NCBI RefSeq assembly: GCF_024347495.1
Contig: NZ_AP025490.1
Span: forward strand, 558,001 to 622,000
DNA from: Vibrio gallaecicus
GTDB taxonomy: Bacteria; Pseudomonadota; Gammaproteobacteria; Enterobacterales; Vibrionaceae
Length of the DNA: 64,000 nt
Reading direction: 5' to 3'
Both the position numbers and the translations under genes were made by a program. Under the pieces are notes generated by a model, which saw only the letters and a program-made list of their open reading frames with translations, made no database searches and was not told where the DNA came from. Of the stretch, positions 18,413-28,397 are shown piece after piece (the first letter of the stretch is position 1; each line of letters begins with the position of its first letter).

Positions 18413-19129
18413 CTACATCTTGAGATAAAAATCTTTAGTCAGCTTAATAAAGGGATCGCTATAACCGCCATTACTATGAATTGTGAGTTGTTCACGCTCC
18501 GTAATTACTAATTTATTAGGATCTTTTACTAATTCAAAAAGAAGGCGAGAAGGGGATTTTTTTTCTGTTGTTTTGACTTCAAGCCTGCGTGAAACAGACC
18601 ATCCAGATGCGTTTGCGAGATTAATGAAAACTTCGCCTTCTGGAGTGGGAAGAATGAAATAAGCGCTAGCGCCTTCTGTCGTGATATTAAAACAATGCTC
18701 GATAAGGGCGTTATGAGCAAGAGTATGAGTGTGCCTTGCCGTGGCGCGTTGGCTATTTTTCGCCTGCTCTCCGCTATTGAAGTAAGGAGGGTTACATATA
18801 ACGCCATCGAACTTCTCGTTAAAAGGCAAAGCAGTAACATCACCATGATGCAGGGTGATTCGCTCTTTCCATGGAGAATTATTGATATTAATGGTGGCGG
18901 CTTCAATTGCATGCCGGTCGATATCAACTGCATCAATCGAAGCTGATACATAGCGCTGTGCGATCATCAGTGAAAGCAGTCCTGTGCCAGACCCAATATC
19001 AATGATTCTATTTTTATTAGCAAAATTTGCCCACGCTCCAAGTAAAACGCCATCAGTGCTAACTGGCATGCCACTTTGTCCTCCAAAAATGGAAAACTGT
19101 TTAAAATTGAAGCTCTTGGTTTCAATCAT
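18413..19129 (-). CDS. trmN6: tRNA1(Val) (adenine(37)-N6)-methyltransferase TrmN6 (YfiC)
   Basis: SAM-dependent methyltransferase that makes m6A37 in tRNA-Val. The SAM-binding motif [14 protein letters not shown] and the catalytic NPPYF motif of N6-adenine methyltransferases are present. The ATG at 19129 ([15 protein letters not shown]) gives 238 residues; a GTG at 19141 would add four codons but has no ribosome binding site. It lies just upstream of srmB in the same direction, whereas the usual enterobacterial pair is divergent; the gap of 109 bp contains no clear terminator, so they could share a transcript. Confidence 0.92.
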   Translation of the reverse strand: MIETKSFNFKQFSIFGGQSGMPVSTDGVLLGAWANFANKNRIIDIGSGTGLLSLMIAQRYVSASIDAVDIDRHAIEAATININNSPWKERITLHHGDVTALPFNEKFDGVICNPPYFNSGEQAKNSQRATARHTHTLAHNALIEHCFNITTEGASAYFILPTPEGEVFINLANASGWSVSRRLEVKTTEKKSPSRLLFELVKDPNKLVITEREQLTIHSNGGYSDPFIKLTKDFYLKM

Positions 19130-19492
19130 GATCTTTTTCACTAATATTCTATTTATTTAAATAATTTAAGTGATTACCTCTAATGTTAATCACTTGTGTG
19201 GTTATGCGTTCTATTTGTTGGTGGCTTGTTGTGGTCTTTGTGTGGTTTATAGTTTCAGCTATTTTTAATAAAGCAGTGTAATTCACTAGTTATTGGTTAT
19301 AAATGCAAATTAATATAGTGTTTTTTTGTGCTGACTTGCAGCTTGATGAGTGTTTCGTCATTATGCGCGACTATTTTATAGATTGAGTGCACGTTTTTAG
19401 CGTAGAAGCTCACATAAATAGTAATGATAAGTCACGGAAGAATAATTCGTGCAAACACAACATCAATTCAAAAATAAAATTAAGGATTATCT
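19130..19492. promoter_or_regulatory. Divergent region between trmN6 and brnQ
   Basis: 363 AT-rich bases expected to carry both promoters. I see no strong operator, leader peptide or terminator. The 60-codon frame starting at 19387 overlaps brnQ out of frame and is not convincing. Confidence 0.4.
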
Positions 19493-20806
19493 GTGAAACA
19501 GAGTTTAAAAATAACAGATATTACGGCATTGGGCTTTATGCTTTTTGCGTTTTTCTTGGGTGCGGGTAACATCATTTTCCCACCTCTTGCTGGCCAATTA
19601 GCCGGTGATCACTATTTACCAGCTATGTTTGGTTTCCTATTAACAGCGGTTGGACTTCCTCTTATTACCATTATTGCTATCGCTGTTGCTGGTGGTACTT
19701 GGGGGCACTTAACTCAAGATCTTCCTAAGCGTGCTGCATCAATCATGGCTGTGTTGATTTTTATCATCATTGGTCCTGCATTTGCTGCCCCGCGTACAGG
19801 TTTAGTTGCGTATGAAATGGCGGTGAAACCGTTCTTCATTGATGCCGTTCAAGCGCACCTGACTATATTCTCTATTGCCTTTTTTGCTATTGCGATGTTT
19901 TTCGCATGGTCTCAAGGCAAGCTAATTGACGTCATTGGCAAGGTACTCACGCCAGTTCTATTTGTTGGACTTGTCATTTTAGCGGTTGCGGTATTTATTA
20001 ATCCGCAAGATAGTATTTTATTGGCTCAAGGCGAGTACTTAACTCAGCCGTTAACCAAAGGTTTTCTTGAAGGTTATAACACCATGGATACCTTTGGAGC
20101 ATTGATGTTCGGTATGCTAATTGTGGATGCTATTCGCAATAAAGGTATTACGGACCGTGCTGCTACAACAAAATACCTAATTAGTGCAGGTTGTATCGCG
20201 GCGGCTGGTTTAGCGTTCGTTTACATTTCACTATTCTATTTAGGAGCAACAAGTTCGGTAGTGGCTGCTGGCGCTGATAACGGTGGCATAGTGTTAAGCC
20301 AATACGTTCAAGCTCTATTTGGTCCATCAGGTCAAATTGTATTATCTGTAATCGTATTGCTTGCTTGTTTAACAACGGCAATTGGTCTTATTTCAGCTTG
20401 TTCTGAGTGCTTTAGCTCATTGACGCCTATCTCTTACAAAAAATGGGTCATCATTAATGGTGTAGCTTGTGCGATTGTTGCGAATGTAGGTTTAGCTCAA
20501 CTGATTTCGCTTTCAGTTCCTGTGTTGTTTGCTCTATATCCAGTAGCTATCGCGTTAGTAGCGTTAACTTTCATTCGTAAGAAATTACCGAATACCAAAG
20601 TGGCTTACCGCGTAGTTCTGCTAGTTTCTTTGATGTTTGCTTTGATTGATGCAGCTAAAATTGCAGGTGTTGATGTTTCTGCATTCAGCATGCTGCCATT
20701 GTTTGAAATTGGCATGGGCTGGTTAATGCCAACAGTAGCCGCGATTATTTGTATGTTCTTTATTGGTAAGACAGAGCAAGAAGAGTTCACTGAAGAAGTG
20801 GCTTAA
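19493..20806 (+). CDS. brnQ: Branched-chain amino acid transport system II carrier protein
   Basis: Na+- or H+-coupled importer of leucine, isoleucine and valine in the inner membrane. 437 residues with about twelve transmembrane segments and the LIVCS-family N-terminal motif GFMLFAFFLGAGNIIFPP. The central motif GPAFAAPRTGLVAYEMA is also conserved. The GTG start has AAGGAT seven bases upstream. Monocistronic with a strong terminator. Confidence 0.95.
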   Translation: MKQSLKITDITALGFMLFAFFLGAGNIIFPPLAGQLAGDHYLPAMFGFLLTAVGLPLITIIAIAVAGGTWGHLTQDLPKRAASIMAVLIFIIIGPAFAAPRTGLVAYEMAVKPFFIDAVQAHLTIFSIAFFAIAMFFAWSQGKLIDVIGKVLTPVLFVGLVILAVAVFINPQDSILLAQGEYLTQPLTKGFLEGYNTMDTFGALMFGMLIVDAIRNKGITDRAATTKYLISAGCIAAAGLAFVYISLFYLGATSSVVAAGADNGGIVLSQYVQALFGPSGQIVLSVIVLLACLTTAIGLISACSECFSSLTPISYKKWVIINGVACAIVANVGLAQLISLSVPVLFALYPVAIALVALTFIRKKLPNTKVAYRVVLLVSLMFALIDAAKIAGVDVSAFSMLPLFEIGMGWLMPTVAAIICMFFIGKTEQEEFTEEVA

Positions 20807-20864
20807 TCGAGGCGAAGAGCCTGTGTTTAGAGTGAATCACTTTAAATATCGGATACAAGAATAG

Positions 20865-20898
20865 AAAAAGGGTAGGTGCCAACGCATCTACCCTTTTT
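20865..20898. terminator. Terminator between brnQ and fldB
   Basis: 15-bp stem (AAAAAGGGTAGGTGC against GCATCTACCCTTTTT, one wobble) with a CAAC loop; usable from both convergent genes. Confidence 0.92.
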
Positions 20899-20932
20899 AA
20901 TATCTATGTGCTGTCTCAATAGAGATTTAAAA

Positions 20933-21454
20933 CTACAGTTTGTCGTGCAGCTCAACCAATACTTGTTCACACCACTTTTCAATGCGTTCGTCGCTTAATT
21001 CATACTGTGAGTCTTCATCTAGCGCGAGACCTACAAATTGAGACTTATCTTCTGTGAGAGCTTTAGACGCTTCAAACTCGTAGCTGTCGTCGTTTGGCCA
21101 GTAGCCAATCATTTCTGCGCCAGCAATTTTTAACTCATCATGAAGCAGCCCCATTGCGTCTAGGAACCATTCACCATAGCCTTCTTGATCACCTAAACCA
21201 AACAAGGCAATCGCTTTGCCTTTTACAGGTGTGGTTGCAATATCTTCCCAGGCCTCGTTCCAATCTTCCTGAATTTCACCAAAATCCCACGTAGAGATTC
21301 CGAGTAATAACAGGTCGTAATCTGCCATTAACGAAAGTGGGCTTTCTTTCACGTTATGGATGTCGACAAGGTCTTCACCAATGATGGCTCTGATTTTTTC
21401 TGCAGCCATCTCTGTATAGCAAGTGGTTGAGCCGTAAAATAATCCAATTTTCAT
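20933..21454 (-). CDS. fldB: Flavodoxin FldB
   Basis: 173-residue long-chain flavodoxin carrying FMN as a low-potential electron carrier. The phosphate-binding loop is [11 protein letters not shown] near the N-terminus, and the isoalloxazine-facing segments [12 protein letters not shown] and [12 protein letters not shown] are conserved. Divergent from xerD, as in E. coli where fldB, xerD, dsbC, recJ, prfB and lysS occur in the same order. This position distinguishes it from FldA. Confidence 0.93.
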   Translation of the reverse strand: MKIGLFYGSTTCYTEMAAEKIRAIIGEDLVDIHNVKESPLSLMADYDLLLLGISTWDFGEIQEDWNEAWEDIATTPVKGKAIALFGLGDQEGYGEWFLDAMGLLHDELKIAGAEMIGYWPNDDSYEFEASKALTEDKSQFVGLALDEDSQYELSDERIEKWCEQVLVELHDKL

Positions 21455-21605
21455 AGCAAATATTCGGTTTTAGTTTGGGATGGGGGATTCTACCCACAAA
21501 TTGCTTTTGATTGCAGCGATTATCCGCCCAACTCGTAATTTTTATAGCAATCAATAGTGCACTAGCTTACTCTCAAATGTGTTTTAAATATTATGAGCAA
21601 ACGCT

Positions 21606-22523
21606 ATGCAGTCGCCATCTCAAGGGCAGAGTTTAGATCATGGAATCGTAGAGCAGTTTTTAGACGCGATGTGGATGGAGCGAGGGCTTTCTGAGAACAC
21701 ATTAGTGTCTTATCGCACGGATTTGTCTAAATTATTAGTTTGGATGGAAAAGAATAACTATCGCCTCGATTTCATCAGCCTTTCTGGTTTGCAGGATTAC
21801 CAAAGCTGGCTAGCAGATCAAGATTTTAAACAAACGTCTCGTGCTCGTATGCTTTCTGCTATTCGCCGCTTATTTCAATATTTGCACCGTGAAAAAATAC
21901 GAGCAGATGATCCCAGCGCTTTGCTCATTAGTCCCAAGTTGCCAAAGCGTTTACCTAAAGACTTAAGTGAAGAACAGGTTGATGCTTTGCTTGAAGCTCC
22001 AGACCCTAATGACCCGATCGAACTTCGTGATAAAGCGATGCTTGAATTACTTTATGCGACAGGCTTACGTGTGACTGAACTGGTGAGTTTGACCATGGAA
22101 AACATCAGTTTACGCCAAGGGGTTGTTCGCGTAACCGGTAAAGGTGGTAAGGAGCGTTTAGTGCCGTTGGGCGAGAATGCTGTTGATTGGATAGAAACAT
22201 TCATTGAGCAAGGTCGCCCACAATTATTAGGTGATAATAGTTCAGATGTTGTTTTTCCGAGTAAACGTGCTCGCCAAATGACCAGACAAACATTCTGGTA
22301 TCGTATTAAGCATTATGCGGTACTGGCGGGAATTGACACGGAATTACTATCGCCTCATGTACTTCGTCATGCTTTTGCTACGCATTTACTGAACTATGGA
22401 GCGGATCTAAGAGTCGTACAAATGCTATTAGGGCATAGTGACTTATCTACGACCCAAATTTATACTCACGTGGCAACTGAAAGGCTGAAGCAAATTCATG
22501 CTCAGCATCACCCTCGTGCTTAA
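21606..22523 (+). CDS. xerD: Site-specific tyrosine recombinase XerD
   Basis: Partner of XerC in resolving chromosome dimers at dif. 305 residues with an N-terminal SAM-like core-binding domain and a C-terminal catalytic domain. Catalytic residues visible: Arg in TGLRVTEL, Lys in VTGKGGKERLVP, HVLRHAFATHLL, GHSDLSTTQ and the nucleophile Tyr in IYTHV. First gene of an xerD-dsbC-recJ cluster with 26-67 bp gaps, probably one operon. Confidence 0.97.
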   Translation: MQSPSQGQSLDHGIVEQFLDAMWMERGLSENTLVSYRTDLSKLLVWMEKNNYRLDFISLSGLQDYQSWLADQDFKQTSRARMLSAIRRLFQYLHREKIRADDPSALLISPKLPKRLPKDLSEEQVDALLEAPDPNDPIELRDKAMLELLYATGLRVTELVSLTMENISLRQGVVRVTGKGGKERLVPLGENAVDWIETFIEQGRPQLLGDNSSDVVFPSKRARQMTRQTFWYRIKHYAVLAGIDTELLSPHVLRHAFATHLLNYGADLRVVQMLLGHSDLSTTQIYTHVATERLKQIHAQHHPRA

Positions 22524-22549
22524 TTCAATTTTATTTTAAGGTGAACTAA

Positions 22550-23353
22550 ATGAGCGTATTACGCCGTCTTCCTTTATTGGCTTTACCCTTTTTTATCACA
22601 GCATGTAATGCGTCAGAAGAAACGAAAAAAGTAGATGAGACACAGGTTACTGAATCTCAAGCGTCTGCGCAGCCCTCTGATGTATCAGAAGCAATTACAA
22701 AATCGCTGACAACTCGTTTTGAGAAGATTGGTATTAAAGTTCTGAAAATCATTCCATCAGATATTGATGGTTTGCTGGAAGTTCAAACCAATAACGGCAT
22801 CATTTTTTCATCACCTAACGGTGACCATTTTCTAGCAGGCACTTTGTATTCGCTTGATGAAAATGGAAAGTTCAGCGATGTGTTGGCTGAACGTCAGGCT
22901 CCTTTGAATGCAGGTAAAATTGCAGCTCTTGCGGATAAAACTATTGAATACAAAGCTGACAATGAAAAATATGTCGTAACGGTTTTCACTGATATTACCT
23001 GTGGTTACTGTGTTCGTTTACATAGCCAAATGAACGGTTATAACGAGTTAGGTATTACTGTTCGCTACATGGCTTACCCTCGTCAAGGTGCGACGGGTCA
23101 AGTTGCTGACCAAATGGCAGGTATTTGGGCGGCACAAGATCCACAAACCGCTATGCATGATGCGAAGGTAAACCGTAAATTTGCAGCTAATGTTGCGAAT
23201 ATTGAAAAATCAAAACAAGATATTAAACAGCAATACGCATTAGGTCGTGATCTTGGTATTAGCGGTACACCTGCAATATTTTTACCAAGCGGTGAGCTTG
23301 TAAGTGGTTACTTACCACCAGCTCAACTTCTGGCTCGACTAGAGCAACAATAA
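22550..23353 (+). CDS. dsbC: Disulfide isomerase DsbC, predicted lipoprotein form
   Basis: Periplasmic thiol:disulfide isomerase. 267 residues: signal sequence ending in a lipobox-like ITAC (Cys19), a Ser/Glu/Gln-rich linker of about 30 residues, the DsbC dimerisation domain (about 48-110) and a thioredoxin-like domain with active site CGYC at 151-154 and cis-Pro loop SGTPAIFL. Unlike E. coli DsbC, which has a second disulfide, there are no other cysteines after the active site. The ribosome binding site AAGGTG is good. Lies between xerD and recJ as in E. coli. Confidence 0.94.
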   Translation: MSVLRRLPLLALPFFITACNASEETKKVDETQVTESQASAQPSDVSEAITKSLTTRFEKIGIKVLKIIPSDIDGLLEVQTNNGIIFSSPNGDHFLAGTLYSLDENGKFSDVLAERQAPLNAGKIAALADKTIEYKADNEKYVVTVFTDITCGYCVRLHSQMNGYNELGITVRYMAYPRQGATGQVADQMAGIWAAQDPQTAMHDAKVNRKFAANVANIEKSKQDIKQQYALGRDLGISGTPAIFLPSGELVSGYLPPAQLLARLEQQ

Positions 23354-23420
23354 ACCGACTTAGCATTATTTACCCAACTTGATTTAAGGAGGCTTAACCA
23401 AGTGTTAGGCCTAAGGAACT

Positions 23421-25157
23421 ATGATAGAGATCCAACGTAGACCCGATGTTGATACCAGTGCATTGCCTGCTGAATTACCTGAACTTCTCAAGCGTATTTA
23501 TGTAAGCCGTGGTATCAATAATGCCAGTCAGTTAGAAACGGCGGCCAAAGGTCTTCATTCTTATCAAAAGTTGGGCGGCATCGATACTGCTGTTGAGTTG
23601 CTATTCAATGCTATTCAGCAGCAAAAACGTATCATCATTGTGGGTGATTTTGATGCCGATGGCGCGACAAGTTCTGCATTGTCTGTGCTTGCCCTGCGTA
23701 TGTTGGGAAGTTCCAACGTTGACTACCTTGTTCCAAACCGTTTTGAGGATGGTTATGGCTTGAGCCCTGAGGTTGTTGAACAAGCCATTGAACTTGGCGC
23801 TGAAGTGATCATGACAGTCGATAATGGTGTTTCTTCGATTGAAGGTGTTCGTTTCGCGAAAGAGAAAGGGTTAGATGTTTTGGTAACAGACCATCACTTG
23901 CCTGGTTACGAACTACCAATTGCCGATGCAATGGTTAACCCCAACCTTGAAAGCTGCGCATTTCCTTCAAAAGCACTAGCGGGCGTTGGTGTCGCTTTCT
24001 ATTTGATGATGGCTTTGTGTGTTCATATGCGTAAGTTAGGCTGGTTTGCTCAACACGGTATGACAGAGCCTAAACTAATGGAGCTGATTGATCTTGTAGC
24101 GCTAGGTACTGTTGCTGATGTGGTGCCTCTTGATGAGAACAATCGAATTTTGGTTCATCAAGGTTTGCAGCGTATTCGAGCAGGTAAAGCGCGCCCAGGA
24201 ATTCAAGCATTAATCGAAATCGCTAAGCGAGATGCTAAGCGATTAGTGGCGTCTGACTTTGGTTTTGCTCTTGGTCCTCGTATCAATGCAGCTGGCCGAT
24301 TGGATGATATGTCGTTTGGTGTTGAGCTTCTGATGAGTAACAACATTCATGCCGCGCGTCGAATGGCCAGCGAGCTAGATGGCTTGAACCAAACTCGTAA
24401 AGAGATTGAAGAAGGCATGAAACAAGAAGCGATGGCTTTTTGTGAACGTCTTGAGTTTGGTAAAGACGATTTACCTTCCGGTTTAGCCTTATTTCAAAGA
24501 GATTGGCACCAAGGCGTGATTGGGATACTTGCTTCTCGAATTAAAGATAAATACCACCGACCTGTTATTGCTTTCGCAGATGGCGGGGAGGGCAGCATTA
24601 AAGGGTCATGCCGATCAATTCCTGGTTTGCATATGCGCGATGCATTAGACCGAATCGATACTCAAAACCCTGGTTTAATTTTGAAGTTTGGTGGGCATGC
24701 TATGGCAGCAGGTTTGACCATTATGGAAAAAGACTTCGATCGCTTTAGTAAGCTCTTCAATGAAGGTGTTAAAAAAGAACTCGGAGAAACGGCGCTTAAA
24801 GGTATTATTTTATCTGATGGTGAGTTGTTACCTGAAGAGTTTTCCATGCATACCGCAGAAACTTTACGTGCTGGTGGTCCGTGGGGACAAGCTTTTCCTG
24901 AGCCTATCTTTGATGGTGAATTTAAGGTACTTCACCAAAAACTTGTGGGTGAGAAACACTTAAAGTTGATGCTGGAACCTTTATATAAAGGTCACCCAAC
25001 CAATGTCATGATTGATGGTATCGCTTTTAACGTTGATCTAAGGCGTTGGCCTGATGCATCTGTTAAAACTGTCCATCTAGCATATAAGCTTGATATAAAT
25101 GAATTTCGCGGGAATCAGTCCCTTCAACTAATGGTTGATCATTTAGATGCGAAATAA
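23421..25157 (+). CDS. recJ: Single-stranded-DNA-specific exonuclease RecJ
   Basis: 5'-3' ssDNA exonuclease used in RecF-pathway recombination, mismatch repair and base excision repair. 578 residues, family-typical. The DHH-family metal motifs are intact: VGDFDADGATSSALS, TVDNGVSS, VTDHHLPG, and the downstream DHHA1 motif GGHAMAAGLT. The start has CTAAGGA seven bases before the ATG. Third gene of the xerD-dsbC-recJ cluster. A degenerate 15-bp tandem repeat begins in its last codons. Confidence 0.96.
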   Translation: MIEIQRRPDVDTSALPAELPELLKRIYVSRGINNASQLETAAKGLHSYQKLGGIDTAVELLFNAIQQQKRIIIVGDFDADGATSSALSVLALRMLGSSNVDYLVPNRFEDGYGLSPEVVEQAIELGAEVIMTVDNGVSSIEGVRFAKEKGLDVLVTDHHLPGYELPIADAMVNPNLESCAFPSKALAGVGVAFYLMMALCVHMRKLGWFAQHGMTEPKLMELIDLVALGTVADVVPLDENNRILVHQGLQRIRAGKARPGIQALIEIAKRDAKRLVASDFGFALGPRINAAGRLDDMSFGVELLMSNNIHAARRMASELDGLNQTRKEIEEGMKQEAMAFCERLEFGKDDLPSGLALFQRDWHQGVIGILASRIKDKYHRPVIAFADGGEGSIKGSCRSIPGLHMRDALDRIDTQNPGLILKFGGHAMAAGLTIMEKDFDRFSKLFNEGVKKELGETALKGIILSDGELLPEEFSMHTAETLRAGGPWGQAFPEPIFDGEFKVLHQKLVGEKHLKLMLEPLYKGHPTNVMIDGIAFNVDLRRWPDASVKTVHLAYKLDINEFRGNQSLQLMVDHLDAK

Positions 25158-25203
25158 CTAGATGCGAATTAATTAGACGCAACATCGCTAGAAGCAAAAG
25201 CGA
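25144..25203. repeat. Four imperfect 15-bp tandem repeats at the recJ 3' end
   Basis: Copies start at 25144, 25159, 25174 and 25189; each begins TAGA and keeps a GC near position 6-7. The first copy holds the last recJ codons and stop. Confidence 0.65.
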
Positions 25204-25225
25204 GTACGTATTCCGTATCACTAAT

Positions 25226-25267
25226 ATTCACCTTATTCAGTCAGATCTAATGACTGAATAAGTGAAT
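25226..25267. repeat. Large inverted repeat between recJ and prfB
   Basis: Arms ATTCA-C-CTTATTCAGTCA (25226-25243) and TGACTGAATAAG-TGAAT (25251-25267) give a 17-bp stem with one bulged base and a 7-nt loop. There is no T-run on either side, so it is not a standard intrinsic terminator. Confidence 0.8.
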
Positions 25268-25443
25268 AGCGTCATTCAATCGTGTTTCAAAAGTAAATCA
25301 AACTCGATGATTTTAGCGTCGGGTTTACATTCTACGTACAAGTCTGCGATCTCTTCTTTATCCAACCTAAAAAATTCTGTATCTCCGTCACACTTTTGAG
25401 TACAATTCTTCGGTTAAATTCTACTCATAAATGATGAGCTAAA

Positions 25444-26542
25444 ATGTTTGAAATCAATCCTATAAAAAACCGTCTGCAGGATGTGTCTGAGCGCACAAAT
25501 ATCCTGAGGGGGTATCTTTGACTATGACGCTAAGAAAGAGCGTCTAGAAGAAGTAAACGCAGAACTAGAACAACCGGATGTATGGAACGAACCTGAGCGT
25601 GCACAAGCACTGGGTAAAGAACGTTCATCACTAGAGGCAGTAGTTGAAACTATCGACCATCTTGACCAAGGTGTTGAGGATGTTGAAGGGCTACTTGAGC
25701 TAGCGGTTGAAGAAGAAGATCAAGAAACGTTTGACGAAATCGAACCAGAATTAGCAGAGCTAGAAGCTAAGCTAGAAAAGCTGGAATTCCGTCGTATGTT
25801 TGCTGGTGATCACGATGCATCAGATTGCTATATCGACTTACAGTCAGGCTCGGGCGGTACAGAAGCTCAAGACTGGACTTCAATGATGCTCCGCATGTAC
25901 TTGCGTTGGGCTGATTCGAAAGGCTTCAAGACAGAAGTTATCGAAATGTCGGATGGTGATGTGGCAGGTCTGAAAGGCGCGACTGTACGTATCTCTGGTG
26001 AGTATGCTTACGGTTGGTTGCGTACTGAAACTGGTGTTCACCGTTTGGTTCGTAAATCACCTTTTGATTCAAGTGGTCGTCGTCATACTTCATTTGCATC
26101 TGCGTTTATCTACCCAGAGATTGATGACAATATTACGATTGATATTAATCCTTCTGACTTACGCATTGACGTTTACCGTGCCTCTGGTGCTGGTGGTCAA
26201 CACGTAAACACGACAGAATCAGCGGTACGTATTACTCACGTTCCGACTAACACTGTCGTTCAATGTCAGAATGACCGTTCGCAGCATAAGAACAAAGATC
26301 AGGCGATGAAGCAGCTACGTGCTAAGCTTTTTGAACTTGAGATTCAAAAACAAAATGCTGAAAAACAAGCGAGCGAAGAAACGAAATCAGACATAGGTTG
26401 GGGCAGTCAGATCCGCTCTTACGTACTGGATGATTCACGTATCAAAGATTTACGCACCGGCATTGAAAACCGTAATACTCAAGCGGTTCTTGATGGTGAC
26501 TTAGACAAGTTTATTGAAGCTAGCCTGAAATCAGGTTTGTAA
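25444..26542 (+). CDS. prfB: Peptide chain release factor 2 (programmed +1 frameshift)
   Basis: RF2, recognising UGA and UAA stops. The product is made by a +1 frameshift: frame one runs 25444-25518, meets an in-frame UGA at 25519-25521, and translation continues from 25520 in the second frame to 26542, giving 365 residues, the normal RF2 length. The shift site has the classic AGGGGG Shine-Dalgarno-like element, then TAT CTT TGA C. The specificity tripeptide SPF (in [11 protein letters not shown]) and the catalytic GGQ (SGAGGQHVN) are intact. Followed by lysS, as in E. coli. Confidence 0.97.
25507..25522 (+). promoter_or_regulatory. prfB programmed frameshift site
   Basis: AGGGGG at 25507-25512, three bases later CTT (25516-25518) followed by TGA C. 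This is the autoregulatory RF2 shift signal: low RF2 slows reading of the UGA and favours the shift. Confidence 0.97.
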
Positions 26543-26623
26543 GCTTTACCAACTATATTTGTAAAAATGCCTATATTTGAAAAAATATAGCTGTCCAAAT
26601 TATAAAAGCAGGGTACATCTCTA

Positions 26624-28156
26624 ATGACTGATGCTGTTCAAAATGAAAACGCACAAGAAGCTTCTTCACCTGAAGAGAACAAACTAATCGCTGAGCGCCG
26701 CAGCAAGCTGGATCACATCCGCCAAAACTGCAAAGCTAACGGTCACCCAAATGACTTTCGTCGTGAGCACCTAGCGGGCGATCTTCAAGCAGAATTCGGT
26801 GAGAAGACTAAGGAAGAGCTAGAAGAGCTTAACCACATCGTTGCGATCGCTGGTCGTGTTATGGCGAAGCGTGGTCCATTCCTTGCGATTCAAGAAACTT
26901 CTGGTCGTATCCAAGCATACGCAGCGAAAGATGTACAAAAAGTACTGAAAGAGAAGTACCAAGGCCTAGATATCGGTGACATCATCGGTGTTAAAGGTGC
27001 GCTTCACAAATCAGGTAAAGGCGATCTTTACGTGAACATGGAAGAGTTTGAATTGCTAACTAAAGCACTTCGTCCTCTACCAGAGAAGTTCCACGGTCTA
27101 ACTGACCAAGAAATGCGTTACCGCCAGCGTTACGTTGACTTAATCGTGAACGAAGATTCTCGTAAGACATTCATTGTGCGTTCTAAGCTTGTGTCTTCAA
27201 TTCGTAACTTCATGAGCTCAAAAGGCTACCTAGAAGTTGAAACGCCAATGATGCATGTGATCCCAGGTGGTGCAACAGCACGTCCATTCATCACTCATCA
27301 CAACGCACTAGACATCGACATGTACCTACGTGTTGCACCTGAGCTTTACCTTAAGCGCCTAGTGGTTGGTGGTTTTGACCGTGTATTCGAGATTAACCGT
27401 AACTTCCGTAATGAAGGTCTTTCTCCACGTCACAACCCAGAATTCACAATGATGGAATTCTACCAAGCTTACTCTGACTACAAAGATCTAATGGATCTAA
27501 CGGAAGAGATGCTAAGCACAGCAGCTATGGACGTTCTTGGTTCGACTTCTATGCCTTACGGTGACGAAACAGTTGAGTTCGGTGGCACTTACGCTCGCAT
27601 GAGCATGTTCGATGCAATCAAACACTACACACCTGAAAATGCAAACATTCAAGCTCTTACTGAAGACGATCTTCAGAACAGAGAATTGATGGTTAAAATT
27701 GCAGAAGAAGTGGGTCTGTACGTTGAGAAGTTCTGGACATGTGGTCAGCTTCTTGAAGAGATCTTTGGTGAAACGGCTGAGCCTCAACTAATTCAACCAA
27801 CGTTCATCACGGGTTACCCAGCGGACATCTCTCCACTGGCTCGTCGTAGCGACAGCAACCCATTCTTCACAGACCGCTTTGAGTTTTTCATCGGTGGCCG
27901 TGAAGTGGCGAATGGTTTCTCTGAGCTTAATGATGCACAAGACCAAGACGAGCGTTTCAAAGCACAAGTTAACGCAAAAGACGCGGGTGATGATGAAGCG
28001 ATGTACTACGATGCAGATTATATTACTGCACTAGAGCACGGCTTACCGCCAACAGCGGGCCAAGGCATCGGTATCGACCGCCTAGCAATGCTATTTACAA
28101 ACACGCACACTATCCGTGACGTAATCTTGTTCCCAGCAATGCGCCCACAAGCTTAA
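26624..28156 (+). CDS. lysS: Lysyl-tRNA synthetase
   Basis: Class II aminoacyl-tRNA synthetase. 510 residues: N-terminal OB-fold anticodon-binding domain (about 65-150) and a catalytic domain with motif 2 [20 protein letters not shown] and motif 3 [12 protein letters not shown]. Lies 81 bp downstream of prfB, as in E. coli, with no terminator between them. It ends at a strong terminator. Codon use is typical of highly expressed genes (frequent GGT, CGT, AAC). Confidence 0.97.
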   Translation: MTDAVQNENAQEASSPEENKLIAERRSKLDHIRQNCKANGHPNDFRREHLAGDLQAEFGEKTKEELEELNHIVAIAGRVMAKRGPFLAIQETSGRIQAYAAKDVQKVLKEKYQGLDIGDIIGVKGALHKSGKGDLYVNMEEFELLTKALRPLPEKFHGLTDQEMRYRQRYVDLIVNEDSRKTFIVRSKLVSSIRNFMSSKGYLEVETPMMHVIPGGATARPFITHHNALDIDMYLRVAPELYLKRLVVGGFDRVFEINRNFRNEGLSPRHNPEFTMMEFYQAYSDYKDLMDLTEEMLSTAAMDVLGSTSMPYGDETVEFGGTYARMSMFDAIKHYTPENANIQALTEDDLQNRELMVKIAEEVGLYVEKFWTCGQLLEEIFGETAEPQLIQPTFITGYPADISPLARRSDSNPFFTDRFEFFIGGREVANGFSELNDAQDQDERFKAQVNAKDAGDDEAMYYDADYITALEHGLPPTAGQGIGIDRLAMLFTNTHTIRDVILFPAMRPQA

Positions 28157-28184
28157 TTGATAAATCAATAAGTTATAAATATCT

Positions 28185-28208
28185 AAAACCACCTTCGGGT
28201 GGTTTTTT
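28185..28208 (+). terminator. Terminator after lysS
   Basis: AAAACCACC/GGTGGTTTT stem around a stable TTCG tetraloop, followed by a T-run. Confidence 0.93.
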
Positions 28209-28397
28209 GTTTTTATAGAAAAATCGTATATAGCCCGCACTATTTATTCGAAACATCACTGAATATGACATAGTCTTACTATTGAGACTGGTTATCTTGG
28301 ATAGTCTCATTACTGTAACGTTTGTATTTTTAATGCGACTAAGACTTATTTTAGTTTTTGTTGATGAATTTAATCATAAATAAAGTAAGGAAATAGG

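Noticed and set aside
19387-19569. 60-codon frame overlapping the start of brnQ
   Set aside because: Out of frame with brnQ, overlaps its ribosome binding site and first 77 bases, no supporting signal.
25796-26542. Truncated prfB (248-residue frame)
   Set aside because: The frame is open upstream to 25520 and joins the 25444 start through a canonical +1 frameshift, so the gene is complete.
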